The position numbers were made by a program, and so were the translations under genes. Source: Halothiobacillus sp. (GTDB lineage Bacteria > Pseudomonadota > Gammaproteobacteria > Halothiobacillales > Halothiobacillaceae). Taken from it: 64,000 bases of DNA. Below, piece after piece: positions 33,474 to 42,316 of the stretch. The stretch lies in the NCBI GenBank assembly GCA_024635755.1, contig JAGXIF010000024.1, positions 1 through 64,000 of the forward strand. The letters are read 5' to 3'. Position 1 is the first letter of the stretch. Every line of letters begins with the position of its first letter. The notes under the pieces were generated by a model. That model searched no databases and was not told the DNA's origin. It saw only the letters and a list, made by a program, of their open reading frames with translations.

Positions 33474-33665
33474 ATGCCCAACCCACTGTCTTCCGCATCC
33501 GCCCATCGCGCCCTCATGCGGGCCGGCATCGCGCTGCTTGCCGCCATGTGGCTGACCGGCTGCGGCCAGAAAGGCCCGCTCTATCTGCCCGCCGACGAGC
33601 CGGCGGCGAATGTCGATGCGGCGGATGACGCGCCCGAGGCCACCCCCGACTCAATGCAAGACTAA
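33474..33665 (+). CDS. lptM: LptM (YifL)-type small lipoprotein
   Basis: 63 residues. The signal peptide ends in a lipobox WLTGC, immediately followed by the conserved GQKGPLYLPA motif that defines LptM; an acidic tail completes it. In E. coli, LptM binds the LptD/LptE LPS translocon and helps LptD disulfide formation. The neighbour lysA is conserved across proteobacteria, with GTG 33679 only 13 bases on. The ribosome site is CAGGAGG. Confidence 0.93.
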   Translation: MPNPLSSASAHRALMRAGIALLAAMWLTGCGQKGPLYLPADEPAANVDAADDAPEATPDSMQD

Positions 33666-33678
33666 ACCGGAGCATCGC

Positions 33679-34971
33679 GTGCCCGAGACAGCCCTTCCCC
33701 CCCAGTTTTCCCGCGCCCCCGACGGGGGGCTGATGATCGAACAGGTCGAGGCCCGCCAGCTGGTCGAGCGTTTCGGCACGCCGACCTACGTCTACTCGCG
33801 CGCCGCCATCGAGGCGGCGCTCGCCTCGCTGACCGGCGCATTCGGCGAGCGGGCCCATCGCATCTGTTACGCGGTCAAGGCCAACAGCAACATCGGCATC
33901 CTGCACCTGCTGGCTCGCCTGGGCGCCGGCTTCGACATCGTCTCCTTCGGTGAACTGGCGCGCGTGCAGGCCGCCGGCGGCGATCCGGCCAAGGTGGTGT
34001 TTTCCGGCGTGGGCAAGGCCGCCGAAGAGATCCGCCGCGCACTCGAGGCGGGGGTAGGCTGCCTGAACGTCGAGTCCGAGGCAGAGCTGCACCGAATTGC
34101 CGAGATTGCCGCCGAAATGGGCACAAAAGCGCCGATCTCTCTGCGCGTAAACCCGGACGTGGATGCCCGTACCCACCCCTACATCTCGACCGGCCTGAAA
34201 GACAACAAGTTCGGGGTGGCCATCGACGAGGCCCTGGCGCTCTACGAGTGGGCACACGCCCAGCCGGCGCTGGAGATCATCGGCATCGACTGCCACATCG
34301 GCTCGCAGTTGACCGACGTCAGCCCGTTCGCCGCGGCCGCCGAACGGGTGATGGCCCTGACCCACCAGCTCGCCGAGCGCGGCATCCGCCTCAAGCACCT
34401 CGACCTGGGCGGCGGACTGGGCATCCGCTACACCGACGAGACTCCGCCGGCGGCCGCAGACTGGGTCGAGGCGATCACCTCGGTGGTCGACGCCGACCCG
34501 CTCGGCCGGGAGCTGCCCATCTGGATCGAGCCGGGCCGCTTCCTGGTGGGGCCAGCGGGCGCCATGCTCACCCGGGTCGAATACCTCAAGCCGGGCAGCC
34601 ACAAATCGTTCGCCATCGTCGATGCGGCGATGAACGACCTGATGCGCCCGGCACTCTATGGCAGCGACATGGCGATCGAGCCGGCCGGGACCGGCAAGGA
34701 CGAGCGGCAGTCCGGCACCTGGGAAATCGTCGGCCCGATCTGCGAGACCGGCGATTTTCTCGGCCACGAGCGCCGGATGACACTGGGCGAAGGCGACCTG
34801 CTGGCCGTGCTGAGCGCCGGAGCCTACGGCTTTTCCATGGCCTCCAACTACAACACGCGCCCGCGGGCCGCCGAGGTACTGGTCGACGGCGTGGATTGCC
34901 ACGAGATCCGCCGGCGCGAGCCGCTCGAATCCCTCTGGGCGCTCGAACACCTGCCGCCGCTCGGCGACTGA
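33679..34971 (+). CDS. lysA: Diaminopimelate decarboxylase
   Basis: 430 residues from GTG 33679, chosen because GGAG lies six bases upstream and just after lptM; an ATG further up would lie within lptM. PLP-dependent fold III enzyme making lysine from meso-diaminopimelate. PLP lysine in CYAVKANSN (about 64-72), HIGSQ, the phosphate-binding LGGGLGI, catalytic CETGDF and the [10 protein letters not shown] substrate segment are present. The usual next gene, dapF, is absent; a terminator and the garB-garA locus follow. Confidence 0.95.
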   Translation: MPETALPPQFSRAPDGGLMIEQVEARQLVERFGTPTYVYSRAAIEAALASLTGAFGERAHRICYAVKANSNIGILHLLARLGAGFDIVSFGELARVQAAGGDPAKVVFSGVGKAAEEIRRALEAGVGCLNVESEAELHRIAEIAAEMGTKAPISLRVNPDVDARTHPYISTGLKDNKFGVAIDEALALYEWAHAQPALEIIGIDCHIGSQLTDVSPFAAAAERVMALTHQLAERGIRLKHLDLGGGLGIRYTDETPPAAADWVEAITSVVDADPLGRELPIWIEPGRFLVGPAGAMLTRVEYLKPGSHKSFAIVDAAMNDLMRPALYGSDMAIEPAGTGKDERQSGTWEIVGPICETGDFLGHERRMTLGEGDLLAVLSAGAYGFSMASNYNTRPRAAEVLVDGVDCHEIRRREPLESLWALEHLPPLGD

Positions 34972-35000
34972 CCGGGCGACCCGCCCGGACGACCACCCCC

Positions 35001-35041
35001 TTTGATAGCTTTCGGCTATCAAAAAGATCGAGAGAGTCAAT
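35001..35041 (+). promoter_or_regulatory. Candidate OxyR-binding region upstream of garB
   Basis: TTTGATAGC/GCTATCAAA forms a 9-bp inverted repeat (35001-35023). Within it ATAG-N7-CTAT (35005-35019) matches the OxyR half-site. After exactly 7 bases comes ATCG-N7-CAAT (35027-35041), a degenerate second half-site with 3 of 4 bases matching on each side. It lies about 200 bases upstream of a peroxidase gene, the expected kind of target. Confidence 0.45.
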
Positions 35042-35085
35042 TTCTCTTGATCGAACCGGTGATCTACTCTTCCCGCTATCCGCAG

Positions 35086-35137
35086 CAATCACGGCGCCGT
35101 GTAGGCCGATCTTGGGCCGTCGCCGTGATTGTTTTTT
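35086..35137 (+). terminator. Rho-independent terminator downstream of lysA
   Basis: CAATCACGGCG (35086-35096) pairs perfectly with CGCCGTGATTG (35121-35131). The 24-base loop holds a GGCC/GGCC inner stem, and TTTTTT follows at 35132-35137. It ends the lptM-lysA transcript, and would also end any transcript started at the OxyR-like box. Confidence 0.8.
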
Positions 35138-35156
35138 CATCATCCGTCCCTATATT
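35130..35156 (+). promoter_or_regulatory. Candidate promoter of garB
   Basis: TTGTTT (35130-35135) and TATATT (35151-35156) are separated by 15 bases, shorter than ideal. A start near 35163 would leave a leader of about 70 bases that opens with the hairpin at 35166-35189. Confidence 0.35.
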
Positions 35157-35165
35157 TCCTCACGA

Positions 35166-35198
35166 GTTGGGTGTCGCGCACCCGACAACGCTTTTTTT
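35166..35198 (+). terminator. Second terminator-like hairpin in the garB leader
   Basis: GTTGGGTG (35166-35173) pairs with CACCC and, across a bulge, AAC (35179-35189). TTTTTTT follows at 35192-35198, only 37 bases before the garB start. It may be an attenuator or a 5' stabilising hairpin. Confidence 0.45.
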
Positions 35199-35234
35199 CG
35201 TTCGTTTCAATCCATACTTAAAGGAGACTCCCGC

Positions 35235-35975
35235 ATGTTGGAGAATCGCGAAGGCCAGAAGGTACCCAACGCCACCTTCCGCACCCGTCAGAACCACGAC
35301 TGGGTCGACGTCACCACCGACGAGATCTTCAAGGGCAAGACCGTGGCGGTCTTCTCCCTGCCGGGCGCGTTCACGCCGACTTGCTCCTCGAGCCACGTGC
35401 CGCGCTTCAACGAGCTGGCGCCGGTGTTCAAGAAGCACGGTATCGACGAGATCGTCTGCATCTCGGTCAACGATGCCTTCGTCATGAACGAGTGGGCCAT
35501 CGATCAGGACGCCGAGCGCATCCGCTTCATCCCGGACGGCAACGGCGACTTCACCGACGGCATGGGCCTGCTGGTCGACAAGGACGACCTCGGTTTCGGC
35601 AAGCGCTCTTGGCGCTATTCCATGCTGGTCAAGGACGGCACCATCGAGAAGATGTTCATCGAGCCGGAGAAGCCGGGCGACCCCTACGAGGTCTCCGATG
35701 CCGACACCATGCTCGACTGGCTGGCACCGAACGCGAAAAAGCCACATTCGATCATGATGTTCTCCCGCAAGGGCTGCCCGTTCTGCGCCCGCGCCAAGGG
35801 CATGCTGCACGACGCGGGACTGGAGTTCGACGAGATCATCGTCGGTGAAGACGTCGACCTGCGCGCCCTGCGCGCCGTGGCCCAGACCGAAACGGTCCCG
35901 CAGGTCTACATCGACGGTCAGCGCGTCGGTGGCAGCGAGGAAGTCGAAACGTGGCTCAAGCAGAACGGCTACTGA
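35235..35975 (+). CDS. garB: Peroxiredoxin-glutaredoxin hybrid peroxidase
   Basis: 246 residues. An N-terminal Prx5-type peroxiredoxin (about 1-160) has the peroxidatic cysteine C50 in [14 protein letters not shown]-terminal glutaredoxin (about 170-246) has a C181-P-F-C184 active site, plus TVPQVYIDG and GG motifs for glutathione binding. Such fusions reduce peroxides with glutathione, or glutathione amide in Chromatium, and use their own Grx domain for recycling. The ribosome site AAGGAG is excellent. The reductase that would regenerate the thiol is encoded next (36150). Upstream lie an OxyR-like box and two terminator-like hairpins. Confidence 0.93.
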   Translation: MLENREGQKVPNATFRTRQNHDWVDVTTDEIFKGKTVAVFSLPGAFTPTCSSSHVPRFNELAPVFKKHGIDEIVCISVNDAFVMNEWAIDQDAERIRFIPDGNGDFTDGMGLLVDKDDLGFGKRSWRYSMLVKDGTIEKMFIEPEKPGDPYEVSDADTMLDWLAPNAKKPHSIMMFSRKGCPFCARAKGMLHDAGLEFDEIIVGEDVDLRALRAVAQTETVPQVYIDGQRVGGSEEVETWLKQNGY

Positions 35976-35999
35976 TCGCCGTCTGATCTGACGCCATCA

Positions 36000-36027
36000 C
36001 CGGCCCGGGGATCCCGGGCCGGCTTTC
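36000..36027 (+). terminator. Weak terminator between garB and garA
   Basis: CCGGCCCGGG (36000-36009), loop GAT, then CCCGGGCCGG (36013-36022): a 10-bp GC stem, followed by only CTTTC. The short T-run suggests partial termination, letting the peroxidase be made in excess of the reductase. Confidence 0.55.
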
Positions 36028-36149
36028 GCCTGCCACGCAAGGCAAGGCAGACGAAAGCCTCACTCACCTTCAATCGTGCGCGGACCTGCCAACCAGACCG
36101 GCTCTTGGCATCCAAGCCCGTTTTCTGACACCCCTTTCTGGAGACATCC

Positions 36150-37514
36150 ATGAGTGGCAAACATTTCGACATGATCGTCCTCGGCGGCGGCTCCGGCGGC
36201 CTCGCGGTCGCCGAGCGGGCTGCCCAGAACGGCCGCAACGTGGCCGTGGTCGAGCCCACCGCGCTCGGCGGCACCTGCGTTAACGTTGGCTGCGTGCCCA
36301 AGAAAGTGATGTGGTATGCCGCCAACCTGGCGCACGACCGCCACGACGCGGCCGACTGGGGTTTCCCCGACGCGCCGGGCGCAGTGGATTTCGGCACGCT
36401 GGCGAAAAAGCGCCGCGAGTTCATCGCCGGCATCAATCGCTTCTGGGACGGCTACGCCAAGGATCTCAAGCTCGAGGTGATCGACGGCTACGGCCGCCTG
36501 GCCGGGGATAAACAGGTCGATGTCGACGGCACCACCTACACGGCCGACCACATCGTGATCTCCACCGGCGGACGCCCGCTGGTGCCGCCGGTGCCGGGCG
36601 CCGAGCACGGCATCACCTCGGACGGCTTCTTCGAGCTCGACGAGTTGCCGCAGAGGACCGCCGTGATCGGCGGCGGCTACATCGGCGTGGAACTGGCCGG
36701 CGTGCTGCGCTCGCTGGGCAGCGACGTGACCCTGCTCGACATGCTCGACACCGTGCTCGCGCCGTTCGACCCGCTGATCCGCAAGACGGCCACCGAGAAC
36801 CTGCATCAGATGGGCATCGAGACCCACCTGCCGTACAAGGTGTCCAAGCTGGAGAAGACCGACGCAGGCACGATCATCCACGGCGCGGACGGCGAGACAC
36901 TCGGCCCGTTCGACCAGGTGATCTGGGCGGTCGGCCGCAAGCCGAACACCGACGACATCGGCCTCGACCAGGCCGGCATCAAGGTGGAAAAGAACGGCAT
37001 GATTCCGGTCGACGCCTACCAGAACACCAATGTCGAGGGCATCTACGCCATCGGCGACATAATCGGCAAATACCCGCTCACGCCGGTGGCCATCGCCGCC
37101 GGGCGACGCCTGTCCGATCGATTGTTCGACGGCCAGACCGACGCCCACCTGGAGTACGACACCATCCCGACGGTGGTCTTCGCCCACCCGGCACTGGGCA
37201 CCGTGGGCCTGACCGAGCCGCAGGCGATCGAGCAGTTCGGCAAGAAGGAGGTCACCATCTACGAGACCACCTTCACGCCGATGCGCTACGCCTTGTCGAG
37301 CAGCGGCTTTAAGACCGCCATGAAGCTCGTCTGCGTGGGCAAGGAAGAACGGGTGGCCGGCCTACACCTGGTTGGCGACGGGGCCGACGAGATGCTGCAG
37401 GGCTTTGCCGTCGCGGTGAAGGCCGGCCTGACCAAGGCGGACTTCGACAACACCGTCGCGCTCCACCCGACCTCGGCCGAGGAATTGGTGACGCTGAAGA
37501 GCCCGCGCGACTGA
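36150..37514 (+). CDS. garA: Glutathione reductase homologue with an NADH-type cofactor site (glutathione amide reductase-like)
   Basis: 454 residues, FAD-dependent disulfide reductase. FAD motif [13 protein letters not shown] (about 10-22), redox pair C43/C48 in [12 protein letters not shown] motif GIYAIGDI, and catalytic HPTSAEE near the C-terminus. All align gap-free with E. coli glutathione reductase through residue 207. The cofactor site departs from the NADPH form: GGGYIG has G179 where E. coli has Ala, and the stretch after beta-2 reads L-D197-M198-L199-D200-x3-A204, so the two NADPH-phosphate arginines (198 and 204) are gone and an acidic residue sits at 197. This is the fingerprint expected for NADH. 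With the preceding Prx/Grx gene it matches the garB-garA pair described in Chromatium gracile. Classical glutathione rather than its amide may still be the substrate. Confidence 0.88.
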   Translation: MSGKHFDMIVLGGGSGGLAVAERAAQNGRNVAVVEPTALGGTCVNVGCVPKKVMWYAANLAHDRHDAADWGFPDAPGAVDFGTLAKKRREFIAGINRFWDGYAKDLKLEVIDGYGRLAGDKQVDVDGTTYTADHIVISTGGRPLVPPVPGAEHGITSDGFFELDELPQRTAVIGGGYIGVELAGVLRSLGSDVTLLDMLDTVLAPFDPLIRKTATENLHQMGIETHLPYKVSKLEKTDAGTIIHGADGETLGPFDQVIWAVGRKPNTDDIGLDQAGIKVEKNGMIPVDAYQNTNVEGIYAIGDIIGKYPLTPVAIAAGRRLSDRLFDGQTDAHLEYDTIPTVVFAHPALGTVGLTEPQAIEQFGKKEVTIYETTFTPMRYALSSSGFKTAMKLVCVGKEERVAGLHLVGDGADEMLQGFAVAVKAGLTKADFDNTVALHPTSAEELVTLKSPRD

Positions 37515-37543
37515 TCGCGCCGGGCACTCAGCCGAGAGCAAAC

Positions 37544-37578
37544 GGCCGGCGCGGGGCAACCCGGCCGGCCATTTTTTT
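37544..37578 (+). terminator. Rho-independent terminator after garA
   Basis: GGCCGG (37544-37549) pairs with CCGGCC (37565-37570), extended by an inner GGG/CCC stem, and a T7 run follows at 37572-37578. It abuts the metR ribosome site (GAGG at 37579-37582). Confidence 0.8.
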
Positions 37579-37589
37579 GAGGTTCATCC

Positions 37590-38516
37590 ATGTTTCTGGA
37601 ACTGCGTCACCTGAAGACCATCCGCGCCATCGAGCAGACCGGCTCGCTGGCCCAGGCCGCCGACCGGTTGCACCTGACGCAGTCGGCGCTGTCGCACCAG
37701 ATCCGCGCGCTGGAGTCCTACTACGAGACGCCGCTGTTCTCGCGCAGCTCGCGACCCATGCGGGCCACTGAGGCCGGCCGGCGCCTGCTGGCGGCAGCGG
37801 ACACCATCCTGCCGGAGGTCGAGCGACTCGACCGGGATCTTCGCCAGATCGCCGGCGGGGCGACCGGACGACTGTTCCTGGCCCTGGAATGTCACTCCTG
37901 CTTCACCTGGCTGATCCCCACACTCGAGCGCTACCGGGCACAGTGGCCCTCGATCGAGACCGACCTATCGATGTCGTTCAGTTTCGATGCCATCGACGCC
38001 CTGCGGCGCGGCCAGCTCGACGGGGTGATCAGTTCCGACCCGGTCGACGACCCGGAGCTGCACTTCGAACCGCTGTTCCACTACCCCGTGGTGCTGGCCG
38101 TGGCCCCCGGCCATCCGCTGGCCACCGAACCGCGCATCGAACCCACGATGCTGGCCGACCAGACGGTGATCGGCTACCCGGTCGATCGCGACCGACTGGA
38201 TCTGTTCCAGCGATTCCTCACCCCCGCCGGCGTGGAACCGGCCGGGCAGCGCAGCTCCGAGCTGACTGCCATGATCGCCCAATGGGTGGCCAGCGGCCAT
38301 GGCGTGGCCGCCCTGCCCAAGTGGGCGATCGCCGAGGAGATCGAGCGCGGCATCATCACCGCCCGGCCGCTCGGCGAGGGACTGTCGGCGACCATGCACC
38401 TGGCCGTGCGCCGCGGCGAGCAGAAACTGGCCTACATGGATGCCTTCCTGCGCCTGGCGCGCGACCAGGCCGGCACACGGCTCAACGACATCTCGCTGAC
38501 CCAGCCACCGCGGTGA
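37590..38516 (+). CDS. metR: LysR-type regulator, MetR-like
   Basis: 308 residues. An N-terminal winged helix (HLKTIRAIEQTGSLAQAADRLHLTQSALSHQI, about 7-38) is followed by a LysR substrate domain starting LFLALECHSCFTWLIPTLERYR, which is the signature of MetR, the homocysteine-responsive activator of methionine genes. No met gene is adjacent. The start lies only 12 bases after a strong terminator, so it needs read-through or a promoter inside garA. MetR identity rests on similarity of the HSCFxWLxPTL region. Confidence 0.82.
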   Translation: MFLELRHLKTIRAIEQTGSLAQAADRLHLTQSALSHQIRALESYYETPLFSRSSRPMRATEAGRRLLAAADTILPEVERLDRDLRQIAGGATGRLFLALECHSCFTWLIPTLERYRAQWPSIETDLSMSFSFDAIDALRRGQLDGVISSDPVDDPELHFEPLFHYPVVLAVAPGHPLATEPRIEPTMLADQTVIGYPVDRDRLDLFQRFLTPAGVEPAGQRSSELTAMIAQWVASGHGVAALPKWAIAEEIERGIITARPLGEGLSATMHLAVRRGEQKLAYMDAFLRLARDQAGTRLNDISLTQPPR

Positions 38517-38529
38517 GCGGCGCCGCGAC

Positions 38530-41160
38530 TCAGGCGATACGCAGCCTCAGTGGCGGCGTTTCGCTCTCGCGGGCGAAGCGATAACCCTGCGCCAGGTCGA
38601 TGGCCAGGCTGCGGATCAACTCGACCTGAGCGTCGGTCTCGACGTTGTTGACGATCACCTCGACACCCAAGGTCTCGGCAATCGTCAGCAGGCCGTCGAC
38701 AAAGGCGCGATCACGCCGGCTCACCTTGCGATCGCACAACCACTCGGCCTCGATCTTGATGTAGTCGAAATCGAAACGGCGCAGGTAGGTGAAGGTCTCC
38801 CGGCCCGAGCCGGCCCGGTCGATCGCCAGCCGCACCCCGGCAGCGCGCAGGTCGGCGAGCGGCTGCGACAGGGCGCCCAGTTCGCCGGCAACGGGGCCCT
38901 CGCTGATCTCGACCACCACCTGTTCGGGCGACACCGGCGAGGCCGTGATGGCGTCCAGCAAGAAGTGCACGAACCGCCCCTCCAGCAGGCTGGTGGGCGC
39001 GATATTGAAGAACACCCGCCCGGCAAATCCCTGCATGGCCTCGTGGCTCAGCACCCCGGCGACCATCCGCCGATCGACGGAATCGCTGAGCTGGCCGCGG
39101 GTGAGCATGTCGACGAACTCCGCGGCCGGCACGACCCGATCGCCCACCCGCGTGCGGGCAAACACCTCGAAGCCGACGGGATCCACCTCGCCCGGCGCGT
39201 CATCGGCGACCGGCACGATCGGCTGGAATACCGGGTAGACGTCACCGGACACCACCATGGTGACCACCTCCTGGCTATTGTCGGCCATCTGCTCGACCGC
39301 GAGCATTTCCTCCCGGTTGGCCACCGCCAGGCGGTTCTTGCCGGCCGCCTTGGCTCGGTACATGGCCTGGTCGGCGAGCGAGAACAACGCCTGCGCCGAC
39401 GCGGGATCCGCCGGATCCACCGGCCCGACCACCAGCCCCACCGACAGCGACAAGGGCACGGTGACCCCGTCGGGGGCCGCGATCTGCATGGCCTGCGCCT
39501 GGGAGAGCAACCGGCTGGCCACCTGCTCGGCCGTCTGGTCGTCGGCATCCGGCAGAACGGCGACAAACTCGTCGCCCCCGTAGCGCGCAACGATGTCGCC
39601 GTCGCGCAAGCCGCTCTGCAACAGGGCGGCGACCCGCCGCAGGTAGTCATCGCCGAAACCGTGGCCATAGCGATCGTTGACCCGCTTGAAATCGTCCAGG
39701 TCGATCACCACCAGGCCAAAGCGATAGTCGTGCCGCTGGGCACGGCCGATCTCGTATTCGAGCAGGGACCAGAACATGCGCTGGTTGTAGAGGCGGGTAA
39801 GCGGGTCGCGGGTGGCGAAGTACTCCAGGTCCTCGGTGTGCTTCTCGATCGCGCGCACCGAGCCGACCACGTTGATCATGGTGGAGAGGATCGACTCGAT
39901 CACCAGCTTTTTCACCGGCACCTGCGCCTCGCCCTTGGGCACGATCAGGCCGACCATGCCCTGCATGGGCGGCAGGTCCATGGTCAGCGTCTTGGTGTGC
40001 AGGTCGAGCGTCCCGGCCTCGGTGAGCAGATGGCCGTGCTGCCCGGGGTGCTGACGGGGGATGGCATCACTGCCCGCGGTCTGGATGTGATCGCCCACCT
40101 CGACACTGATGCGCTCTCCCAGACGGGCCGCGACAATCTCGTCGACCTCGCCGTGCCAGAACACGTCCACCCCCACCGGCCGACCGGAGATGGAAAACGC
40201 CGTGAACACGCCGTGCACGGTGAATTGCTGGTTGATCTCCTCGAGCAAGTCACGGACGTAGCGCCGCCAATCCCGGACCACGTCCGAGGTGATCACGAAG
40301 TGCTCGAGCAGGCCGATCTCGAACTCCAGCAGGTTGCGGTCGATGGCGACATCCCGCACCTTGTCGGTCAGCAGGTCCACCCGGGCGAGCACGTGGTCGA
40401 ATTCGGCAAAACCGGTCGAGGCGCCAGCAAAGCGCACGCCGGCCAGGTCCTCGACACGGTTGACCTGTTCCACCGAGCGATTCAGCCGCCGCAGGGAACG
40501 CCCCAGCCGCCAGCTGAGAAACCCGGCCACCAGCAGGGCGGCCAACAGGGGCACCGGCACGACCAGCATCAGCCGCTCGACCAGATCCTCATGGGCCTGG
40601 TCGATCATCGGACCCACCGGCTGGCGGATGGAGAGCACGCCCAGCACGTCGCCCTGCTGGGCATTGGTGTGGCACTGCAGGCACTCGGCATTGGCCACCA
40701 GGGGACGGTCGTATCGCACCAGCTCGGCATCCGTGCGCACGTGGGTGCGGCGGGTGCCGAAGGCCGCCATCGCGGTATCGTCCGGCGCCGGCTGCTCGAG
40801 TCGGCCGAACAGCTCGTTGACCTTCCGGCCACGATAGACGTTGATCACCGCCCCGGGGTCGGCACTCTGGTTAAGCGAGTCGAGGAACTCGTTGAGCTGC
40901 TCGCGCGTCCAGCCCTGGCGCATGATCTGGTACATGGCATTGAAGGTGCCGCCCGCCAGCACGCGGGCGTTCTGCACCGCCGAGCGCTGCACCGCCTGGG
41001 TGAAGACCGCCTCGGTCGCCAGGTACACCGAGGCGGTGACCACCACCGAGACCACCAGGGCGGCGATCACGATCAGGGCGCGCAGGGACTGGAACCACCC
41101 GGCCACCCGCGCCCGTATCCGCCCCCCACGGGGACGTGTCACCAATCTATCGCCACGCAT
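38530..41160 (-). CDS. Membrane sensor with c-type haem motif, GGDEF and degenerate EAL domains
   Basis: 876 residues from ATG 41160, which has an AAGGA ribosome site; the upstream in-frame part looks non-coding. A membrane helix (about 27-48), then a periplasmic domain (50-195) with one haem c attachment motif C160-L-Q-C-H164 as in DUF3365/Tll0287-like sensors, then a second helix (about 197-217) and a HAMP-like segment. The GGDEF domain is intact (ARYGGDEFVAV, with I-site RDGD five residues before it). The C-terminal EAL-like domain is degenerate: EVF replaces EAL, DRAGSG replaces the DDFGTG-type metal motif, and KIEAEW replaces KID. It probably makes c-di-GMP in response to redox, NO or O2 at the haem, with the EAL part inactive or regulatory. 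Confidence 0.85.
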   Translation of the reverse strand: MRGDRLVTRPRGGRIRARVAGWFQSLRALIVIAALVVSVVVTASVYLATEAVFTQAVQRSAVQNARVLAGGTFNAMYQIMRQGWTREQLNEFLDSLNQSADPGAVINVYRGRKVNELFGRLEQPAPDDTAMAAFGTRRTHVRTDAELVRYDRPLVANAECLQCHTNAQQGDVLGVLSIRQPVGPMIDQAHEDLVERLMLVVPVPLLAALLVAGFLSWRLGRSLRRLNRSVEQVNRVEDLAGVRFAGASTGFAEFDHVLARVDLLTDKVRDVAIDRNLLEFEIGLLEHFVITSDVVRDWRRYVRDLLEEINQQFTVHGVFTAFSISGRPVGVDVFWHGEVDEIVAARLGERISVEVGDHIQTAGSDAIPRQHPGQHGHLLTEAGTLDLHTKTLTMDLPPMQGMVGLIVPKGEAQVPVKKLVIESILSTMINVVGSVRAIEKHTEDLEYFATRDPLTRLYNQRMFWSLLEYEIGRAQRHDYRFGLVVIDLDDFKRVNDRYGHGFGDDYLRRVAALLQSGLRDGDIVARYGGDEFVAVLPDADDQTAEQVASRLLSQAQAMQIAAPDGVTVPLSLSVGLVVGPVDPADPASAQALFSLADQAMYRAKAAGKNRLAVANREEMLAVEQMADNSQEVVTMVVSGDVYPVFQPIVPVADDAPGEVDPVGFEVFARTRVGDRVVPAAEFVDMLTRGQLSDSVDRRMVAGVLSHEAMQGFAGRVFFNIAPTSLLEGRFVHFLLDAITASPVSPEQVVVEISEGPVAGELGALSQPLADLRAAGVRLAIDRAGSGRETFTYLRRFDFDYIKIEAEWLCDRKVSRRDRAFVDGLLTIAETLGVEVIVNNVETDAQVELIRSLAIDLAQGYRFARESETPPLRLRIA

Positions 41161-41307
41161 CGATTCGTCCTTCCCTGGTGTGCGCACCATGCAAATCCGG
41201 CCTGCCCTGGACAACTCAGGGCAGGCCGGTCGCGAGACCCTTTTTAGGGTGACTACCTTATTAGCCGGGAGCGGCAAGCAGAAATCATTTTTAATGTCAG
41301 CATTATC

Positions 41308-41323
41308 GAATATTTGAATATTC
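41308..41323. promoter_or_regulatory. AT-rich inverted repeat in a divergent spacer
   Basis: GAATAT-TTGA-ATATTC, a 6-bp inverted repeat in an unusually AT-rich stretch (about 41255-41335) between the divergent GGDEF gene and the aldo/keto reductase remnant. A possible operator or promoter zone; no specific regulator is recognised. Confidence 0.35.
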
Positions 41324-41444
41324 TTTATTTTGCTTGGCCTGGCGAGGGTGCCTGCCGGCAGACGGACTGCCCGGAGAACGCGGGACGTTGGCACCAACCG
41401 ACGCCAGCGGCTATGGTCGGTGGACGCCGCCCAGGAGGCATTTC

Positions 41445-42312
41445 ATGGCCGACCACCCGCCACTCCCGACCCGGCGCCGGCTGCTAGGCCTCGCCGGGGC
41501 CGGGCTGGCTCTCGGGATGCTGCCGCCCGGCCACGGGCTGGCCCGATCGACCACGCCCGGCAGCAGCCCGTTGATTCGTCGCCCCATCCCCGGCCACGAC
41601 CAAAGCATCGCCGTGATCGGCATGGGCACCTGGATCACCTTCAATGTCGGCCGCGATGCGCAGGCACGGGCACAACGCAGCCAGGTGCTGCGCGCGTTTC
41701 TCGAGGCCGGCGGCGAGCTGATCGACTCTTCCCCCATGTACGGCTCGGCCGAGGCGGTGATCGGGCATGCCCTGGAGGCGATCGGCGACTCGGCGGAGGT
41801 GTTCGCCGCCAGCAAGGTCTGGACGCCGGACGGTAATGCCACCCGCGAGCAGGTCGAACGCTCCGCGCGCCTCTGGGGCATCCGGCAATTCGACCTGATG
41901 CAGGTCCACAACCTGGTGGCCTGGGAGGCCCACCTGGAGACGCTGTTCGCCATGCGCGCGGCCGGGGAGTTGACGCATGTCGGCATCACCACCTCGCACG
42001 GGCGGCGCCACCACGAGGTCGAGCGCATCATGCGCGACTACCCGATCGACTTTGTCCAGGCGAGTTACAACCTGGCCAACCGGCGCGCCGAGGACCGCCT
42101 GCTGCCGCTGGCCGCCGAACGAGGCATCGCCTTCATCGCCAACCGGCCCTTCCAGGGCGGGCGCCTGATCGATCGGGCCAAGCGCCACGCCCTGCCGGGC
42201 TGGGCGGCGCAGGCGGGTCGACCACATGCGGGAGAACATGGGGGCGCTGCGCGGCGAGTTGCCCGACGCAGGCCTGCGCCAGCGTATGATCCGTCAACTC
42301 GAGCAGTGGTGA
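41445..42312 (+). pseudogene. Tat-exported aldo/keto reductase, inactivated by internal deletion and frameshift
   Basis: The start (ATG 41445, ribosome site AGGAGG) gives a twin-arginine signal (PTRRRLLGLAGAGLALG), then a good aldo/keto reductase barrel: VIGMGTWITFN, GGELIDSSPMYGSAEAVIG, FAASKVW, FDLMQVHN, LTHVGITTSHGRRHHE, and FVQASYNLANRRAEDRLLP. After LPGWAAQAG (about 42213) the frame becomes nonsense. The expected end, RVDHMRENMGALRGELPD followed by a normal C-terminus, continues in the next frame from 42214 to TGA 42310-42312. The roughly 30 residues that usually lie between (the W-A-Q...S-HPAVT..IPAT segment) are missing. An internal deletion with a net frame change is the simplest reading; an assembly error would not explain the lost segment. 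The unshifted frame runs on to 42338, overlapping the next gene. Confidence 0.75.
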
Positions 42313-42316
42313 GGCA

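Noticed and set aside
38965-41247. A 760-codon plus-strand frame opposite the GGDEF gene
   Set aside because: Antisense shadow, His/Asp/Gln-rich without any domain, running past the true start of the sensor gene.
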